This document shows positions 1 to 9,912 of a DNA stretch of 51,200 nt, in pieces. The DNA comes from an uncultured cyanobacterium (GTDB taxonomy: Bacteria > Cyanobacteriota > Cyanobacteriia > Cyanobacteriales > Nostocaceae). Position 1 is the first letter of the stretch; each line of letters starts with the position of its first letter. The notes beneath the pieces were generated by a model, which worked only from the letters and a program-made list of their open reading frames with translations, had not been told where the DNA came from and made no database searches. Both the position numbers and the translations under genes were made by a program. Location of the stretch: positions 1 through 51,200 of the forward strand of contig CAIVAU010000011.1 in NCBI GenBank assembly GCA_903903925.1, in the 5' to 3' direction.

Positions 1-413
<413 letters not shown>

Positions 414-459
414 AGAATAGGTTCGGCAGACTTAAACTATTAGACTGCCTTCTTAATTT

Positions 460-2400
460 TTAAAAACTACAAGCCTCTCTTAGCCAGTCAGCTTCACTGG
501 TTTCCAAAGTTGGAGAGAGCTTCTCCACAATAGTAGCATGGTAATTCAACAGCCACTGACGTTGCCGCAGTTCCAGTTGGTTCAGTGCAATTAGGCGTTT
601 GTCAAAGGGAATGTATGTCAGAGGTTCAAAGCCATACCAAGTCGTTTTGGGCGGATCTACCTGAGATGGCGTTTCTGGAGTGAGATTTTTGACTACGTAG
701 AGATTTTCAATCCGAATTCCACCCCAACCTGGTGCGTAGAAACCAGGTTCAATACTCGTCACCATACCCGGTTCCAAAGCCTCAATGGCACGCTTACTGA
801 TCCCATTCGGTCCTTCGTGGACATTTAAGAAAGCACCCACTCCATGTCCAGTGCCATGACCATAGTCGAGTTCAACCATCCACATGTCAGATCGCGTTAT
901 CCCATCCAGATGAACACCTGTCGTGCCTTTGGGAAACCGCTGCATGGCACAGTTAATGTGAGCCTTTAACACGTCAGTATAGCGTTCAATCTGTTCATCG
1001 GTCGGGTCTCCGACAATCAGCGTCCGGGTATCATCGGTGGTTCCCATCAGGTATTGGGCACCCGAATCTAGGAGGAACAATTGACCAGCACTCAGCACGG
1101 TTTCAGAACTGGGGGTACTGTAGTGGACAATTGAACTATTCGCCCCTGTGGCAGCGATCGTGCTAAAGCTCAAACCCTGAAAGTTAGACTCTTCAGCATA
1201 AAACTGCTCGATACGAAGGGCAACGTCTAACTCCGTTAGCGTCTGCTTATTGGCAAGCTGTTCCTGAACCCATTTAATCGTGCGCACCTTAGCGCGACTG
1301 GCTTTGAGGTTAGCCTGCTGCATCTGCTCAATTTCAATTGCATTCTTGCGGGCTTTCATCCCCTCAATGGGATTGTTTGCTGTTACGATAGTCACCTTGT
1401 CCCCATTCTTTACTTTCTCCAAGATTTGGTAAGTCCCTTGGGTGGTATGTTTTGGGTCTACCAAGACACGGACAGGTTGCAGATTGGAAACTAGGGTTGT
1501 CAGGGTTTGATGGTACTGTTCATAGGGCAGGAGGGTAACGTGATTGTGTAAAGCTTCCTGAACCTGAGCATCAATCCGTTGCAAATTGGTAAACAAATAG
1601 GCTGCATCTAGCGTGACTATAGCATAGGCGATAAAGACCGGATTGTAAGGAACATCGCTACCGCGCAAGTTAAACAACCAAGCAATCTGATCCAGTTTGG
1701 TAATTGGTAGCACGTTTGTTTTAGATTTTTGCAACGCCTCTCTTACCCGCGCCAGCTTTTGAACCGTTGTTTCCCCTGTTACTGTGTCGGGCAAAGGAAA
1801 TAACAGTGAGGTGGCATAGGTTGATAACAGGTCTAATTCTCCCTCATCCTGTCGATCGCGAACCTGATCCACCAAGTTTTCTGCCACACTCACCAACTGG
1901 ACGCCAGCGGCTTCCACCTGTTTCTGAAAATCGAGAAACTGCTCAACCGCCAAGGTAAAGGGGTCAAATCCTAGGCGGAAACGGAAACCTTTGTTGTCGT
2001 GTTCCTGTCCTAAGGTTTCCAGCAGTTCCACTAAAGTCTTGTGCCCTTCCAACCCTAACTTGGAAACTTGAATCAGGGATGCATCGACCTGCAAGTCTGC
2101 TTGCTCATGATAGCGGGAATCAACAAACAACCATCCCCACTCCCATCCCACAAGAAGATCTCCAGCAGAACCTGTAAAGCCGCTGAACCAGATCCGCCGC
2201 TGCTTGGCTTCTGGCAGATACTCGTTTAGGTGTTCATCGGCAGAGGGAATCAGGTAAGCGTCCAAGTGATGTTCTTCCATCAGCGCACGTAGATCTGTCA
2301 ACTTTGCCTGAAGCGAACTGACAGGGGCGGAAGCGGTTAACAAGTCTGGAGGAGTCATGAATGAAAGGGTTTGATATATCGGTTTCTCAATTCTAACCAT
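460..2400 (-). CDS. pepP: Xaa-Pro aminopeptidase (aminopeptidase P, M24B)
   Basis: Predicted cytosolic metallopeptidase removing the N-terminal residue from peptides with proline in second position. The 646-aa length fits the three-domain aminopeptidase P1 type rather than the short bacterial PepP of about 440 aa. Two creatinase-like N-terminal domains (about residues 25-330) precede the pita-bread catalytic domain. The five metal ligands can be placed: Asp in LLDSGAQY, Asp in GTTDDTRT, His in GHGTGHGVGAF, Glu in SIEPGFY and Glu in GGIRIENL. The C-terminal M24_C-like segment is present. The start is uncertain: Met1 or Met15 (MTPPDLL). The gene is divergent from the P450 with only 49 bp between starts, so promoters must overlap. 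Family assignment is firm; the substrate is inferred from the family. Confidence 0.93.
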   Translation of the reverse strand: MVRIEKPIYQTLSFMTPPDLLTASAPVSSLQAKLTDLRALMEEHHLDAYLIPSADEHLNEYLPEAKQRRIWFSGFTGSAGDLLVGWEWGWLFVDSRYHEQADLQVDASLIQVSKLGLEGHKTLVELLETLGQEHDNKGFRFRLGFDPFTLAVEQFLDFQKQVEAAGVQLVSVAENLVDQVRDRQDEGELDLLSTYATSLLFPLPDTVTGETTVQKLARVREALQKSKTNVLPITKLDQIAWLFNLRGSDVPYNPVFIAYAIVTLDAAYLFTNLQRIDAQVQEALHNHVTLLPYEQYHQTLTTLVSNLQPVRVLVDPKHTTQGTYQILEKVKNGDKVTIVTANNPIEGMKARKNAIEIEQMQQANLKASRAKVRTIKWVQEQLANKQTLTELDVALRIEQFYAEESNFQGLSFSTIAATGANSSIVHYSTPSSETVLSAGQLFLLDSGAQYLMGTTDDTRTLIVGDPTDEQIERYTDVLKAHINCAMQRFPKGTTGVHLDGITRSDMWMVELDYGHGTGHGVGAFLNVHEGPNGISKRAIEALEPGMVTSIEPGFYAPGWGGIRIENLYVVKNLTPETPSQVDPPKTTWYGFEPLTYIPFDKRLIALNQLELRQRQWLLNYHATIVEKLSPTLETSEADWLREACSF

Positions 2401-2449
2401 TCTAAAATGGATCTATATCCATGAACGACTTACCAAGAAATTAACAAAA

Positions 2450-3838
2450 ATGTCTGCATCTAAATTGCCTAACGGACCCCAAACACCACCCTTAATCCAG
2501 ACGTTTGAGTGGATGGCTCGTCCCCTAGAATATATGGAAGCCTGTACTCAACGCTATGGTGATATTTTCACCCTCCGCGTTGGTCCAGTTTTTACACCTC
2601 AGGTATTTATTAGTAACCCTCAGGCGATTCAGCAGATTTTTACCACCGATCCAAAACAGTTGGACTCTGGTGAGCCTGCAGGTATTAAATTTCCCTTGTT
2701 GGGAAAGCAATCACTGCTGGCGCTAGAAGGAAAGCCCCACCAAAGGCAACGAAAGCTGTTGACTCCCCCCTTGCATGGAGAAAGGATGCTGGCTTATGGG
2801 GAGTTAATCCGCGATATCACCAAGCAAGTGACTAGTCGATGGCGAGTTGGTGAACCCTTTTCAGTCTTACCATCGATGCAAGAAATTTCCTTTCAGGTGA
2901 TTTTAAAAGCAGTCTTTGGTTTAGAGGATGGACCGCGTTACGAAAGGCTTAAATTAGTCCTGATTGCGCTCATGAACCCGAAAAAGCCCCTAATGAGAAC
3001 CCTCATGATTCTTTTTCCAATACTGCAACAGGATTTAGGATCGTGGAGTCCTTGGGGAATTTTTAAGCGCCAAAGACAGCAAATTGACGAACTCATCTAT
3101 GCCGAGATTCGGGAACGCAAAGAGCAACCAGATCCTAGTCGGAGTGATATCCTCTCTTTAATGATGTTGGCTCGCGATGAAGAGGGTCAGCCGATGACGG
3201 ATGTAGAGTTACGGGATGAATTAATCACTATGTTGGTGGCGGGTCATGAGACTACTGCGACTGTCTTAGCCTGGGCATTTTACTGGATTCACCGTGTCCC
3301 TCAAGTGCGTGAGAAACTACTGCAAGAACTGGATACCCTTGGCGATCGCCCCGATCCTAATGCCCTCATGCGATCGCCCTATTTAAATGCTGTCTGTAGT
3401 GAAACACTGCGCCTTTACCCAGTGGCGATGTTAGCATTAAATCGATTAGTCAAATCACCGTTAGAAATCATGGGTTATCAGTTAGAGCCTGGTACTTTGG
3501 TAATTCCTTCTATCTATTTGACTCATCATCGGGAAGATTTATATCCCCAGTCGAAGCAGTTTAAGCCAGAGCGTTTTCTGGAACGTCAGTTTACCCAGTA
3601 TGAGTATTTGCCCTTTGGAGGCGGTAACCGTCGCTGCATCGGGATGGCATTTGCTTTGTTTGAAATGAAAATGGTTTTGGCGACTGTGCTGTCTTCCTGG
3701 CAGATGGAACTGGCAGATGACAAACCAGTACAACCAGTGCGTAAGGGCGCTTTGTTGGGTCCATCAGACGGGGTGTGGATGATAGTTAGGGGGATGCGTC
3801 CTCAAAATCAGCTAATCCTTGAGACTAGCTTGCGTTGA
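2450..3838 (+). CDS. Cytochrome P450, CYP110-like
   Basis: Haem monooxygenase of 462 aa, full length, with no membrane anchor visible. The I-helix motif AGHETT is at about residues 264-269, ExxR (ETLR) at 318-321, a PERF-type motif follows, and the haem-binding loop FGGGNRRCIG places the thiolate ligand at Cys396. The N-terminus (PNGPQTPPLIQTFEWMARPL) and overall pattern resemble the cyanobacterial CYP110 family, whose tested members oxidise fatty acids, alkanes or terpenes. The substrate here is not known. Downstream on the opposite strand lie an acyltransferase and a glycosyltransferase, so a shared pathway introducing a hydroxyl that is then glycosylated or acylated is possible but only inferred. 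No ferredoxin or reductase gene is adjacent. Confidence 0.93.
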   Translation: MSASKLPNGPQTPPLIQTFEWMARPLEYMEACTQRYGDIFTLRVGPVFTPQVFISNPQAIQQIFTTDPKQLDSGEPAGIKFPLLGKQSLLALEGKPHQRQRKLLTPPLHGERMLAYGELIRDITKQVTSRWRVGEPFSVLPSMQEISFQVILKAVFGLEDGPRYERLKLVLIALMNPKKPLMRTLMILFPILQQDLGSWSPWGIFKRQRQQIDELIYAEIRERKEQPDPSRSDILSLMMLARDEEGQPMTDVELRDELITMLVAGHETTATVLAWAFYWIHRVPQVREKLLQELDTLGDRPDPNALMRSPYLNAVCSETLRLYPVAMLALNRLVKSPLEIMGYQLEPGTLVIPSIYLTHHREDLYPQSKQFKPERFLERQFTQYEYLPFGGGNRRCIGMAFALFEMKMVLATVLSSWQMELADDKPVQPVRKGALLGPSDGVWMIVRGMRPQNQLILETSLR

Positions 3839-3877
3839 GCTTGTAGAATAACTTCATTGCCACTATAGTAAGTTACT

Positions 3878-3913
3878 GTGTTTGAGATCAGACAGGCTTT
3901 CCAGCGGATACAG
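3878..3913 (-). pseudogene. Relic of a second glycosyltransferase 3' end
   Basis: This stretch matches the 3' end of the intact glycosyltransferase gene (5382-5417) at about 29 of 36 positions. Read on the minus strand it encodes SVSAGKPV followed by a stop, against AVSTGKPVLA and a stop in the intact gene. Nothing upstream continues the match because the acyltransferase gene begins within about 30 bp. It looks like the last codons of a former tandem glycosyltransferase copy, or the scar of a local duplication. The alignment was made by eye. Confidence 0.45.
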
Positions 3914-3939
3914 ACAGTATTTTATTTTGAATTCCGAAG

Positions 3940-5283
3940 CTAAAATGTTAAAGATTCTGATACACAGGCTTTTTGTATAGTGGCTATAACAGAATCTGCT
4001 AATAACTCTGCTGTCTTAGCACTGACCACAGGAACTACATGAGCAAAACTACAAAATACCTGTTCATGAAAAGTTACCACACCCAGCCATAAACAAGCGC
4101 CCATTAAATGCACTCCTGGGACAAAATATAGGCTTTTCATTTTAAAAATTCCATATTCATTTAAAAATTTTGTCTGACCAAGATTTGAAATATGTAGAGC
4201 TTCATTTCTACCGTTTTGCTCCTCTGAAATTTTTATAATTAAATCCTTATCAAGGTTACGTAATTTATCTTGAATAGGAAATCCACGACTAATAGAATAG
4301 CTAATTTTTGATTTACATTCCCGTGCCAAGTCCCAAAAATTGGTAGTTTGATCCAAGGTGTGATGTTCCGTAACGACTAGTGCGAAGTCGCCGATGTATT
4401 CATCATTGACCTCTGGTTCACAAAACTTTCGCACATTCACACTGGAACCGCAGGATAAACTGTGTGGTGTATCAGTGAAAGCAATTTTTGCTGTGCCCAA
4501 TAACATTGCAGCACACAAAGCACCATGTATGGTAGTTTTCTCTTGTTTATAACGTTCTTTGAGCTTCAGAGTCATCTCCGGACTCAGAATTCGAGTCACA
4601 AGACGGGTGCGGCGCTGGCTAGGAGGTACTTCTCCCTCAATGATTAACTTTGGTATTGGGATTTCCTTATGAGTTTTTTCTGGAGTCTCTTCAACTTTAT
4701 TTTGATGAGTGAGACTGCTTGCAAGCAGATTTTCGAGGGGAGGAAGTAGTTCCATTGTGGCTACTTCGGATATATGCTCTCCATCAGCAATTTGCTGACA
4801 ATAGGACAATAGATCATGGATAAAACACATGCATGACATCCCATCAGTAATAGCGTGGTGAAACGTTGCAATGATTTCACTGATGCCGTTACTCGTAGAA
4901 GAACGAAGAAAAGTGACTCGACAAAGAGGCTCACACAGCGCTGAGAATTTTTGGTGCAACTCGGATTCAGCAATATTAAGCCATTGATACTCATGTTGCT
5001 TGTCTATAAAGCGTAAAGGAATTTTCAGTGTTCCCACCGATTGAAAATAAGTGCCATCTGGTAAGTCAACGATGTGAACTTGAAGCATAGGATGACGCTT
5101 TTGCACCAAATTGAGAGCCTGTTGGAGGATATCGGGTGTGAGTGTTCCTTCAATCTGGGCAACATTCACAAGAATCATGCCTCCCAAATCATGGAGAATC
5201 TTAAACAGGTTCTCAACTAAACCAAGTTCTCTATTTAGGTAGTCGATAATAGTGCTTCCGGAGTATATTAATTTTTTTAGCAA
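3940..5283 (-). CDS. Condensation-domain / PapA5-like acyltransferase
   Basis: A 447-aa stand-alone acyltransferase of the CoA-dependent / NRPS condensation superfamily. The catalytic motif HHxxxDG is present as HHAITDG at residues 142-148, in the expected position for the N-terminal lobe. The second lobe shows VNVRKFCEP and YIGDFALVV, but I do not see a clean DFGWG motif, as is common in PapA/WES-like members. Stand-alone members esterify an alcohol or sugar hydroxyl with an acyl-CoA or acyl-ACP. The gene lies 102 bp downstream of the glycosyltransferase on the same strand, so the two are probably co-transcribed and may act on one product. No carrier protein or PKS/NRPS gene is in the window, so donor and acceptor are unknown. 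The alternative name 'alcohol acetyltransferase-like' fits equally well. Confidence 0.75.
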   Translation of the reverse strand: MLKKLIYSGSTIIDYLNRELGLVENLFKILHDLGGMILVNVAQIEGTLTPDILQQALNLVQKRHPMLQVHIVDLPDGTYFQSVGTLKIPLRFIDKQHEYQWLNIAESELHQKFSALCEPLCRVTFLRSSTSNGISEIIATFHHAITDGMSCMCFIHDLLSYCQQIADGEHISEVATMELLPPLENLLASSLTHQNKVEETPEKTHKEIPIPKLIIEGEVPPSQRRTRLVTRILSPEMTLKLKERYKQEKTTIHGALCAAMLLGTAKIAFTDTPHSLSCGSSVNVRKFCEPEVNDEYIGDFALVVTEHHTLDQTTNFWDLARECKSKISYSISRGFPIQDKLRNLDKDLIIKISEEQNGRNEALHISNLGQTKFLNEYGIFKMKSLYFVPGVHLMGACLWLGVVTFHEQVFCSFAHVVPVVSAKTAELLADSVIATIQKACVSESLTF

Positions 5284-5385
5284 AAGCCTATTTTATCACT
5301 TGTAAGCTGCTTCAGCAGTTGCTGAAAACGTTGCAACACCAAGCTGAAGGCTTCAATAAGCAGAAAAAATCCTTTATTGCTGTGT

Positions 5386-6657
5386 TTAAGCTAAGACAGG
5401 CTTCCCGGTAGATACAGCTTGTTCCACAATATCAGCAGCTCGACTGACTCCACCTGCAAGACGAATCGCCTCTTGTAACCTGGATGCATTCTTTTTATAA
5501 GAATCCTCCGTCAGTACCTGCTGTATAGTGGTTCGCAGCTTAGGAACACTCAAACGAGACAGGGGTAAAAATTCTCCAGTACCTGTCCACGCTATACGCG
5601 CCGCTACTCCTGGCTGGTCATTGGCAATGGGAAGGGCAACCATTGGCACTCCATTGCTTAAGGATTCTAAAGTGGTATTCATTCCTGCATGGGTAATTGT
5701 GAGGCTAGTTTTTTTCAGCAATTCTAACTGGGGTGCATATTTGACAACTATTGGTTCCCCAGGTAATTGTCGCAGCGCTTCTGGGTCGAGTGAGCCCCCC
5801 AGAGAAATTACCAGTTGGACATCCAACCCCTCACAAGCCTCCGCAATACAAGGGAAAATATACTGTAGGCGATTTTGTATAGTTCCCATAGAAGCGTAAA
5901 CCAGGGGTTGCCCAGTTAGCTTTTCATACGGGAAATCAACTCTTCGCCGCCCTGTAGAGTCATAGTATGGTCCGGTGAAATGGAACCATTGGGGCAGATA
6001 CCGCCGAGGAAATTCAAACTCAGCAGGCTGTTGACTCAAAATCGCTAGTTTGGAAGAAAGTTCGTTAGAACTAGAGTATAGGGGTAACTTCCATTGTCGG
6101 CGATACTCGTCTATCACCTCCCGGATTGGTCGAGCGATCCGACGAAGCACAGACAGACCAGCTTGATTGCGTAAACGCGCCCACCAGGCTGGATTATAAC
6201 TCCAGGTTGTAAACAATGGAGGAATATAGTCTTCCTGATAAAGTACCAAGGCACAGCAGACAGTAACAAAGGGAATACCCAGGTATTCTGCCACACTCCC
6301 TCCCGCTGATGTAGTTTCGTCTACAAGCAATGCTTCTACACCAGCATCCCTAATTGCTTTAGGTGCTTCCTGCAGGAGTTGAGCAGTTGAATCTTTGAAC
6401 AGACTGACAGTATAACCGAATGCCGCAAGCCCATTCTTTTTCCCTAGCTGGGTAAACAATCTCGCCATCGTCCCTGCAGGAGACTCAGATTCTGCGATCG
6501 CCTGAAATCCCAAGCCTGCTGCTAACGCATTAGGTTGGGCATCGAGTATCCCAAAAATTGTGACTCGATGACCACGCCGTTGCAGTTCACGTCCCAAGGC
6601 TGTCATCGGGTTGAGGTGTCCATTTGCGGTAGGGCAGATAATCCCAAAATGGATCAT
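5386..6657 (-). CDS. UGT-type (GT1) glycosyltransferase
   Basis: A 423-aa glycosyltransferase of the MGT/UGT family with GT-B fold. The N-terminus HFGIICPTANGHLNPMTALG is the acceptor-domain start typical of this family. The nucleotide-sugar signature near the C-terminus reads THAGMNTTLESLSNGVPMVA then PIANDQP, with the conserved His, Glu and Asp-Gln. It resembles zeaxanthin glucosyltransferase (CrtX)-like and macrolide glycosyltransferases, so a hydrophobic hydroxylated acceptor is likely. A GAGGAAA ribosome binding site lies about 8 nt before the ATG. It heads an apparent two-gene unit with the acyltransferase. The sugar donor and acceptor cannot be read from the sequence. Confidence 0.85.
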   Translation of the reverse strand: MIHFGIICPTANGHLNPMTALGRELQRRGHRVTIFGILDAQPNALAAGLGFQAIAESESPAGTMARLFTQLGKKNGLAAFGYTVSLFKDSTAQLLQEAPKAIRDAGVEALLVDETTSAGGSVAEYLGIPFVTVCCALVLYQEDYIPPLFTTWSYNPAWWARLRNQAGLSVLRRIARPIREVIDEYRRQWKLPLYSSSNELSSKLAILSQQPAEFEFPRRYLPQWFHFTGPYYDSTGRRRVDFPYEKLTGQPLVYASMGTIQNRLQYIFPCIAEACEGLDVQLVISLGGSLDPEALRQLPGEPIVVKYAPQLELLKKTSLTITHAGMNTTLESLSNGVPMVALPIANDQPGVAARIAWTGTGEFLPLSRLSVPKLRTTIQQVLTEDSYKKNASRLQEAIRLAGGVSRAADIVEQAVSTGKPVLA

Positions 6658-6851
6658 TGTACACTTTCCTCATCTTGTACTTATTGTTAAACTGACTTTT
6701 TCTGCGCTCTTTTTTCAAGCTGATATGAGTTTGACAATCACTAGGTCATTCTTAATAGTTGTCACTAAACGTGACTTATGCAGTTTATCTGATTCGCCCA
6801 ACAAATAAGAAAATACCTCAATCCACTTGATAACCCGTGAAAAGTCAGCCT

Positions 6852-7661
6852 CTACTTAAGCTTCAGAAACTTATCCAACGCTACCACCATACTAGGAGGC
6901 CAACGGCGGACATTTGCCACCCAATTGATATCTTTATAACGTCCATCCAATCCGACGACTGACACCCAATTACTTTCAGCTTCACCTTTTTGTCCCTGCA
7001 CCCAATAAGCAGCAGTGAGGGCAGCACGCATATCGGCAAACTGGGAATATTTGCGCACAATATTCCGCATTTCCCGAATTGCTTTGTCTATTTGACCAGT
7101 TTCATAAAGGGCAAGGGCGTAGTTGGCACGGGCAAAAGCAAAATTTGGGGCAATTTCAGCAGATTTTTTGTAGTCGGCGATCGCCTCTTCCCATCTTCCC
7201 AAACCCGCATGAGCATTGCCTCGATTGTTGTATGCCATCGCATCCTTCGGATCAAGTTCCAGAACATGATCATAATCTGCGATCGCCTCCTCCCACCTTC
7301 CCAAACCCTCCAACGCTGCACCACGATTCAAGTAAGGGTCAGTTGCATTCGGTGCCAATTCTATCGCCTTATTATAATCCACCAGGGCATCTTGCAACTT
7401 ATTTTGACTCACCCTCGAATTTCCTCGGTTACTCCAAACAGCTGCATTATCAGGAAATTGCTCAATAATTTTTGTCCAGTACCGTTCAGCCCTAGCAAAA
7501 TCACCCTCATTGGTAGCATTAAAAGCCTCAGTCGCCAACCGATCCCGTTGCTGTAACTGCTGCTCCTGAATTAAACTGGACCCTTGGGTTTGTGCCATAA
7601 CTGGCTCACCCCACCCAAATATCAGCAACAGACTAAAAAAAACAATAATAAACTTCTTCAT
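6852..7661 (-). CDS. Secreted TPR-repeat protein
   Basis: A TPR scaffold protein, probably exported to the periplasm or thylakoid lumen. From Met at 7661 the sequence begins MKKFIIVFFSLLLIFGWGEPVMAQ, a clear signal peptide with likely cleavage at AMA-type VMA/Q. About four TPR units follow (for example GRWEEAIADYDHVLELDP and GRWEEAIADYKKSAEIAP), then a C-terminal part rich in aromatic residues. The reading frame stays open upstream to a GTG at 7727 that overlaps the ruvB stop as GTGA, and another ATG lies at 7682; I prefer 7661 because the signal peptide then sits at the N-terminus. No good ribosome binding site decides this. It probably shares a transcript with ruvB. Similar lumenal TPR proteins occur widely in cyanobacteria; the function is unknown. 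Confidence 0.8.
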   Translation of the reverse strand: MKKFIIVFFSLLLIFGWGEPVMAQTQGSSLIQEQQLQQRDRLATEAFNATNEGDFARAERYWTKIIEQFPDNAAVWSNRGNSRVSQNKLQDALVDYNKAIELAPNATDPYLNRGAALEGLGRWEEAIADYDHVLELDPKDAMAYNNRGNAHAGLGRWEEAIADYKKSAEIAPNFAFARANYALALYETGQIDKAIREMRNIVRKYSQFADMRAALTAAYWVQGQKGEAESNWVSVVGLDGRYKDINWVANVRRWPPSMVVALDKFLKLK

Positions 7662-7723
7662 CTGCGTCGAGGGTGTGTTCATCTGCGGTTCCAAATCCAT
7701 ATCCCAAAAGCCACCATAAATCC

Positions 7724-8827
7724 TCACGGGAATAAAGACAACTGCTCATTAGGGGGTTTAAAACCTAAATGCTTGTAAGCAGCCGGTGTCGCTACCCTAC
7801 CACGGAAAGTCCGATGCAAATACCCAATCTGCATCAAATAAGGTTCATAAACTTCCTCAATTGTTTGAGTATCCTCACCTGTCGCCGCTGCGATCGTTTC
7901 TAACCCTACTGGTCCACCATTAAATTGTTCAATAATGACACTCAGCATCCGGCGGTCTGTCCAATCCAAACCGCAAGGATCGACTTGGAATAGTTGCAAC
8001 GCCTCAGCCGCAACCCCTTCATTAACTTCCTTTAACAATTTAACTTCCGCGTAATCACGTACACGTTTAAGTAGCCTATTTGCTATCCGTGGCGTTCCTC
8101 GCGATCGCCGCGCAATTTCTGTTGCACCATCCTCACTCACGGCTGTTTGGAGTAACTGGGCAGTACGCAATACTATTTTGCTGAGTTCATCCACTTCATA
8201 AAATCTTAATTTTTGAATTAAGCCAAAGCGATCGCGTAGTGGGGATGTTAGTGCGCCTACACGGGTTGTTGCTCCCACTAAGGTAAACTTTGATAGTTCT
8301 AAACTCCGAGTTCGAGCACTAGAACCTTTACCTATCGTGATATCTAAGCGATAATCCTCCATTGCTGGGTATAAAATTTCTTCCGTCATCCGTGACAGGC
8401 GATGAATCTCATCGATAAACAGAACATCTCCCGGCTTGAGATTGACGAGTAGTCCAACAATATCTCTAGGACGTTCCAGGGCTGGGGCGCTGGTAATTTT
8501 GCAGTTAACCCCCATTTCCGATGCTAAAATCATCGCCATCGTGGTTTTACCTAGCCCTGGAGGACCATACAGCAGCAGGTGATCGAGTACCTCTCCCCTG
8601 GACTTAGCCGCTTTGATGGCAATGTCCAGCACATCTTTTAAGTCTTTTTGCCCAATATAATCGGCAAATCGCTGCGGTCGAATACTCTCGTCTTGCTTAC
8701 TTTGCTCATCGACAGCAGCTTCAGGTTTCAAGAGATTATCCTGTGCAGGTGCTTTCACCGATTCCCGACTCTGCTTTGGTTGTTCATTTGGTTCTTGCGG
8801 CTGTTTTTTTGATGAGATAATCGCCAT
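7724..8827 (-). CDS. ruvB: Holliday junction ATP-dependent DNA helicase RuvB
   Basis: AAA+ motor that drives branch migration of Holliday junctions with RuvA. From the ATG at 8827 the protein is 367 aa, the usual cyanobacterial length. Walker A GPPGLGKT is at about residues 88-95, Walker B with DEIH at 139-142, sensor and arginine-finger regions follow ([17 protein letters not shown]), and the C-terminal winged helix is intact ([17 protein letters not shown]). The open frame extends 41 codons further upstream, but that part is only translated heptamer repeat ([14 protein letters not shown]), so I reject it as coding. No ribosome binding site is visible because the repeat abuts the start. The preceding N-terminal 50 residues are Lys/Gln/Glu-rich and variable, as in other cyanobacteria. 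Confidence 0.96.
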   Translation of the reverse strand: MAIISSKKQPQEPNEQPKQSRESVKAPAQDNLLKPEAAVDEQSKQDESIRPQRFADYIGQKDLKDVLDIAIKAAKSRGEVLDHLLLYGPPGLGKTTMAMILASEMGVNCKITSAPALERPRDIVGLLVNLKPGDVLFIDEIHRLSRMTEEILYPAMEDYRLDITIGKGSSARTRSLELSKFTLVGATTRVGALTSPLRDRFGLIQKLRFYEVDELSKIVLRTAQLLQTAVSEDGATEIARRSRGTPRIANRLLKRVRDYAEVKLLKEVNEGVAAEALQLFQVDPCGLDWTDRRMLSVIIEQFNGGPVGLETIAAATGEDTQTIEEVYEPYLMQIGYLHRTFRGRVATPAAYKHLGFKPPNEQLSLFP

Positions 8828-8829
8828 AA

Positions 8830-8952
8830 TTATTGGGGATTGGGGACTGGGGACTGGGGATTGGGGACTGGTGACTGGTGACTGGTGACTGGTAACTGGT
8901 GACTGGGTAGGATCTAGCCCAATACCCAATACCCAATCCCCAATCCCCAATC
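8830..8952. repeat. Heptamer tandem repeats with facing inverted arms
   Basis: GGGGATT/GGGGACT and GGTGACT heptamers run from 8835 to about 8908. After a short spacer, CCCAATA and CCCCAATC units run from about 8918 to 8952. The outer units are complementary (ATTGGGGATTGGGG against CCCCAATCCCCAAT), so the block can fold into a hairpin. It separates ruvB from the divergent hisF and intrudes on the ruvB 5' leader. Confidence 0.85.
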
Positions 8953-9039
8953 ATGATGTGTAAAAATTTTCGGTTGAGAATCCTCTCTCCAATTTAAAAT
9001 TTAATTTCCGGGTAATTACTCAGGAGTGTAAGAATACTC

Positions 9040-9813
9040 ATGCTGGCTAAAAGAATCTTACCGTGTCTGGATGTGAAGGCGGGACGGGTTGTTAAGGGAG
9101 TTAACTTTGTTAACTTGGCTGATGCGGGCGATCCGGTAGAACTGGCAAAGGTTTACAACGAAGCTGGTGCTGATGAGTTAGTGTTTCTAGATATTACAGC
9201 GTCTCATGAAAACCGGGATATCATTGTAGATGTGGTGTACCGCACTGCTGAACAGGTCTTTATTCCGTTAACGGTGGGTGGTGGAATTCAATCCTTAGAA
9301 AATGTTAAAAATCTGTTACGAGCTGGAGCAGATAAGGTTAGTATTAATTCTGCGGGTGTGCGCGATCCTGATCTGATCAATCGGGCGAGCGATCGCTTTG
9401 GCAATCAGTGCATAGTCATTGCGATAGATGCCAAACTTAGACAAGACCCTAACAATCCTGGCTGGGATGTCTATGTGCGCGGTGGAAGAGAAAACACAGG
9501 TCTAGATGCGTTACTTTGGGCGAAAGAAGTCGAACAACGGGGCGCAGGAGAACTTTTGGTGACAAGTATGGACGCCGATGGCACTCAAACAGGTTATGAC
9601 TTAGCTTTAACACGGGCGATCGCTGAATCTGTACAAATTCCAGTTATTGCATCTGGTGGTGCAGGCAATTGCGAACATATTCATGCTGCCTTAACCAAGG
9701 GAAGGGCAGAAGCAGCACTATTGGCATCGCTTTTACATTATGGGCAACTCAGTGTGGCAGAAATTAAAACTTATTTGCATGCTCATCAAGTTTCAGTCAG
9801 AATGGCTTCCTAA
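9040..9813 (+). CDS. hisF: Imidazole glycerol phosphate synthase subunit HisF
   Basis: Cyclase subunit of the HisFH complex of histidine biosynthesis. It converts PRFAR and ammonia from HisH into imidazole glycerol phosphate and AICAR. The 257-aa length is standard and the (beta-alpha)8 barrel is complete. The two catalytic aspartates are in their canonical positions, Asp11 ([14 protein letters not shown]) and Asp130 (VIAIDAK). Phosphate-binding loops are visible at TVGGGIQ and ASGGAGN. An AGGAG ribosome binding site lies about 13 nt before the ATG. No other his gene is adjacent, as is usual in cyanobacteria where the pathway genes are scattered. Confidence 0.98.
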   Translation: MLAKRILPCLDVKAGRVVKGVNFVNLADAGDPVELAKVYNEAGADELVFLDITASHENRDIIVDVVYRTAEQVFIPLTVGGGIQSLENVKNLLRAGADKVSINSAGVRDPDLINRASDRFGNQCIVIAIDAKLRQDPNNPGWDVYVRGGRENTGLDALLWAKEVEQRGAGELLVTSMDADGTQTGYDLALTRAIAESVQIPVIASGGAGNCEHIHAALTKGRAEAALLASLLHYGQLSVAEIKTYLHAHQVSVRMAS

Positions 9814-9912
9814 TTGGCAAACCCTGATATCAACCAGATATCCAGCAGTCCTACACAGTTTTCAAAAACGATGTTAAGATTGGTTACAAAGAATTAAAAA
9901 ATATTAAGAAAT

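Noticed and set aside
7088..7556. Plus- and minus-strand frames overlapping the TPR gene.
   Set aside because: They are shadows of the TPR gene in other frames; only the TPR frame has motif structure and a signal peptide.
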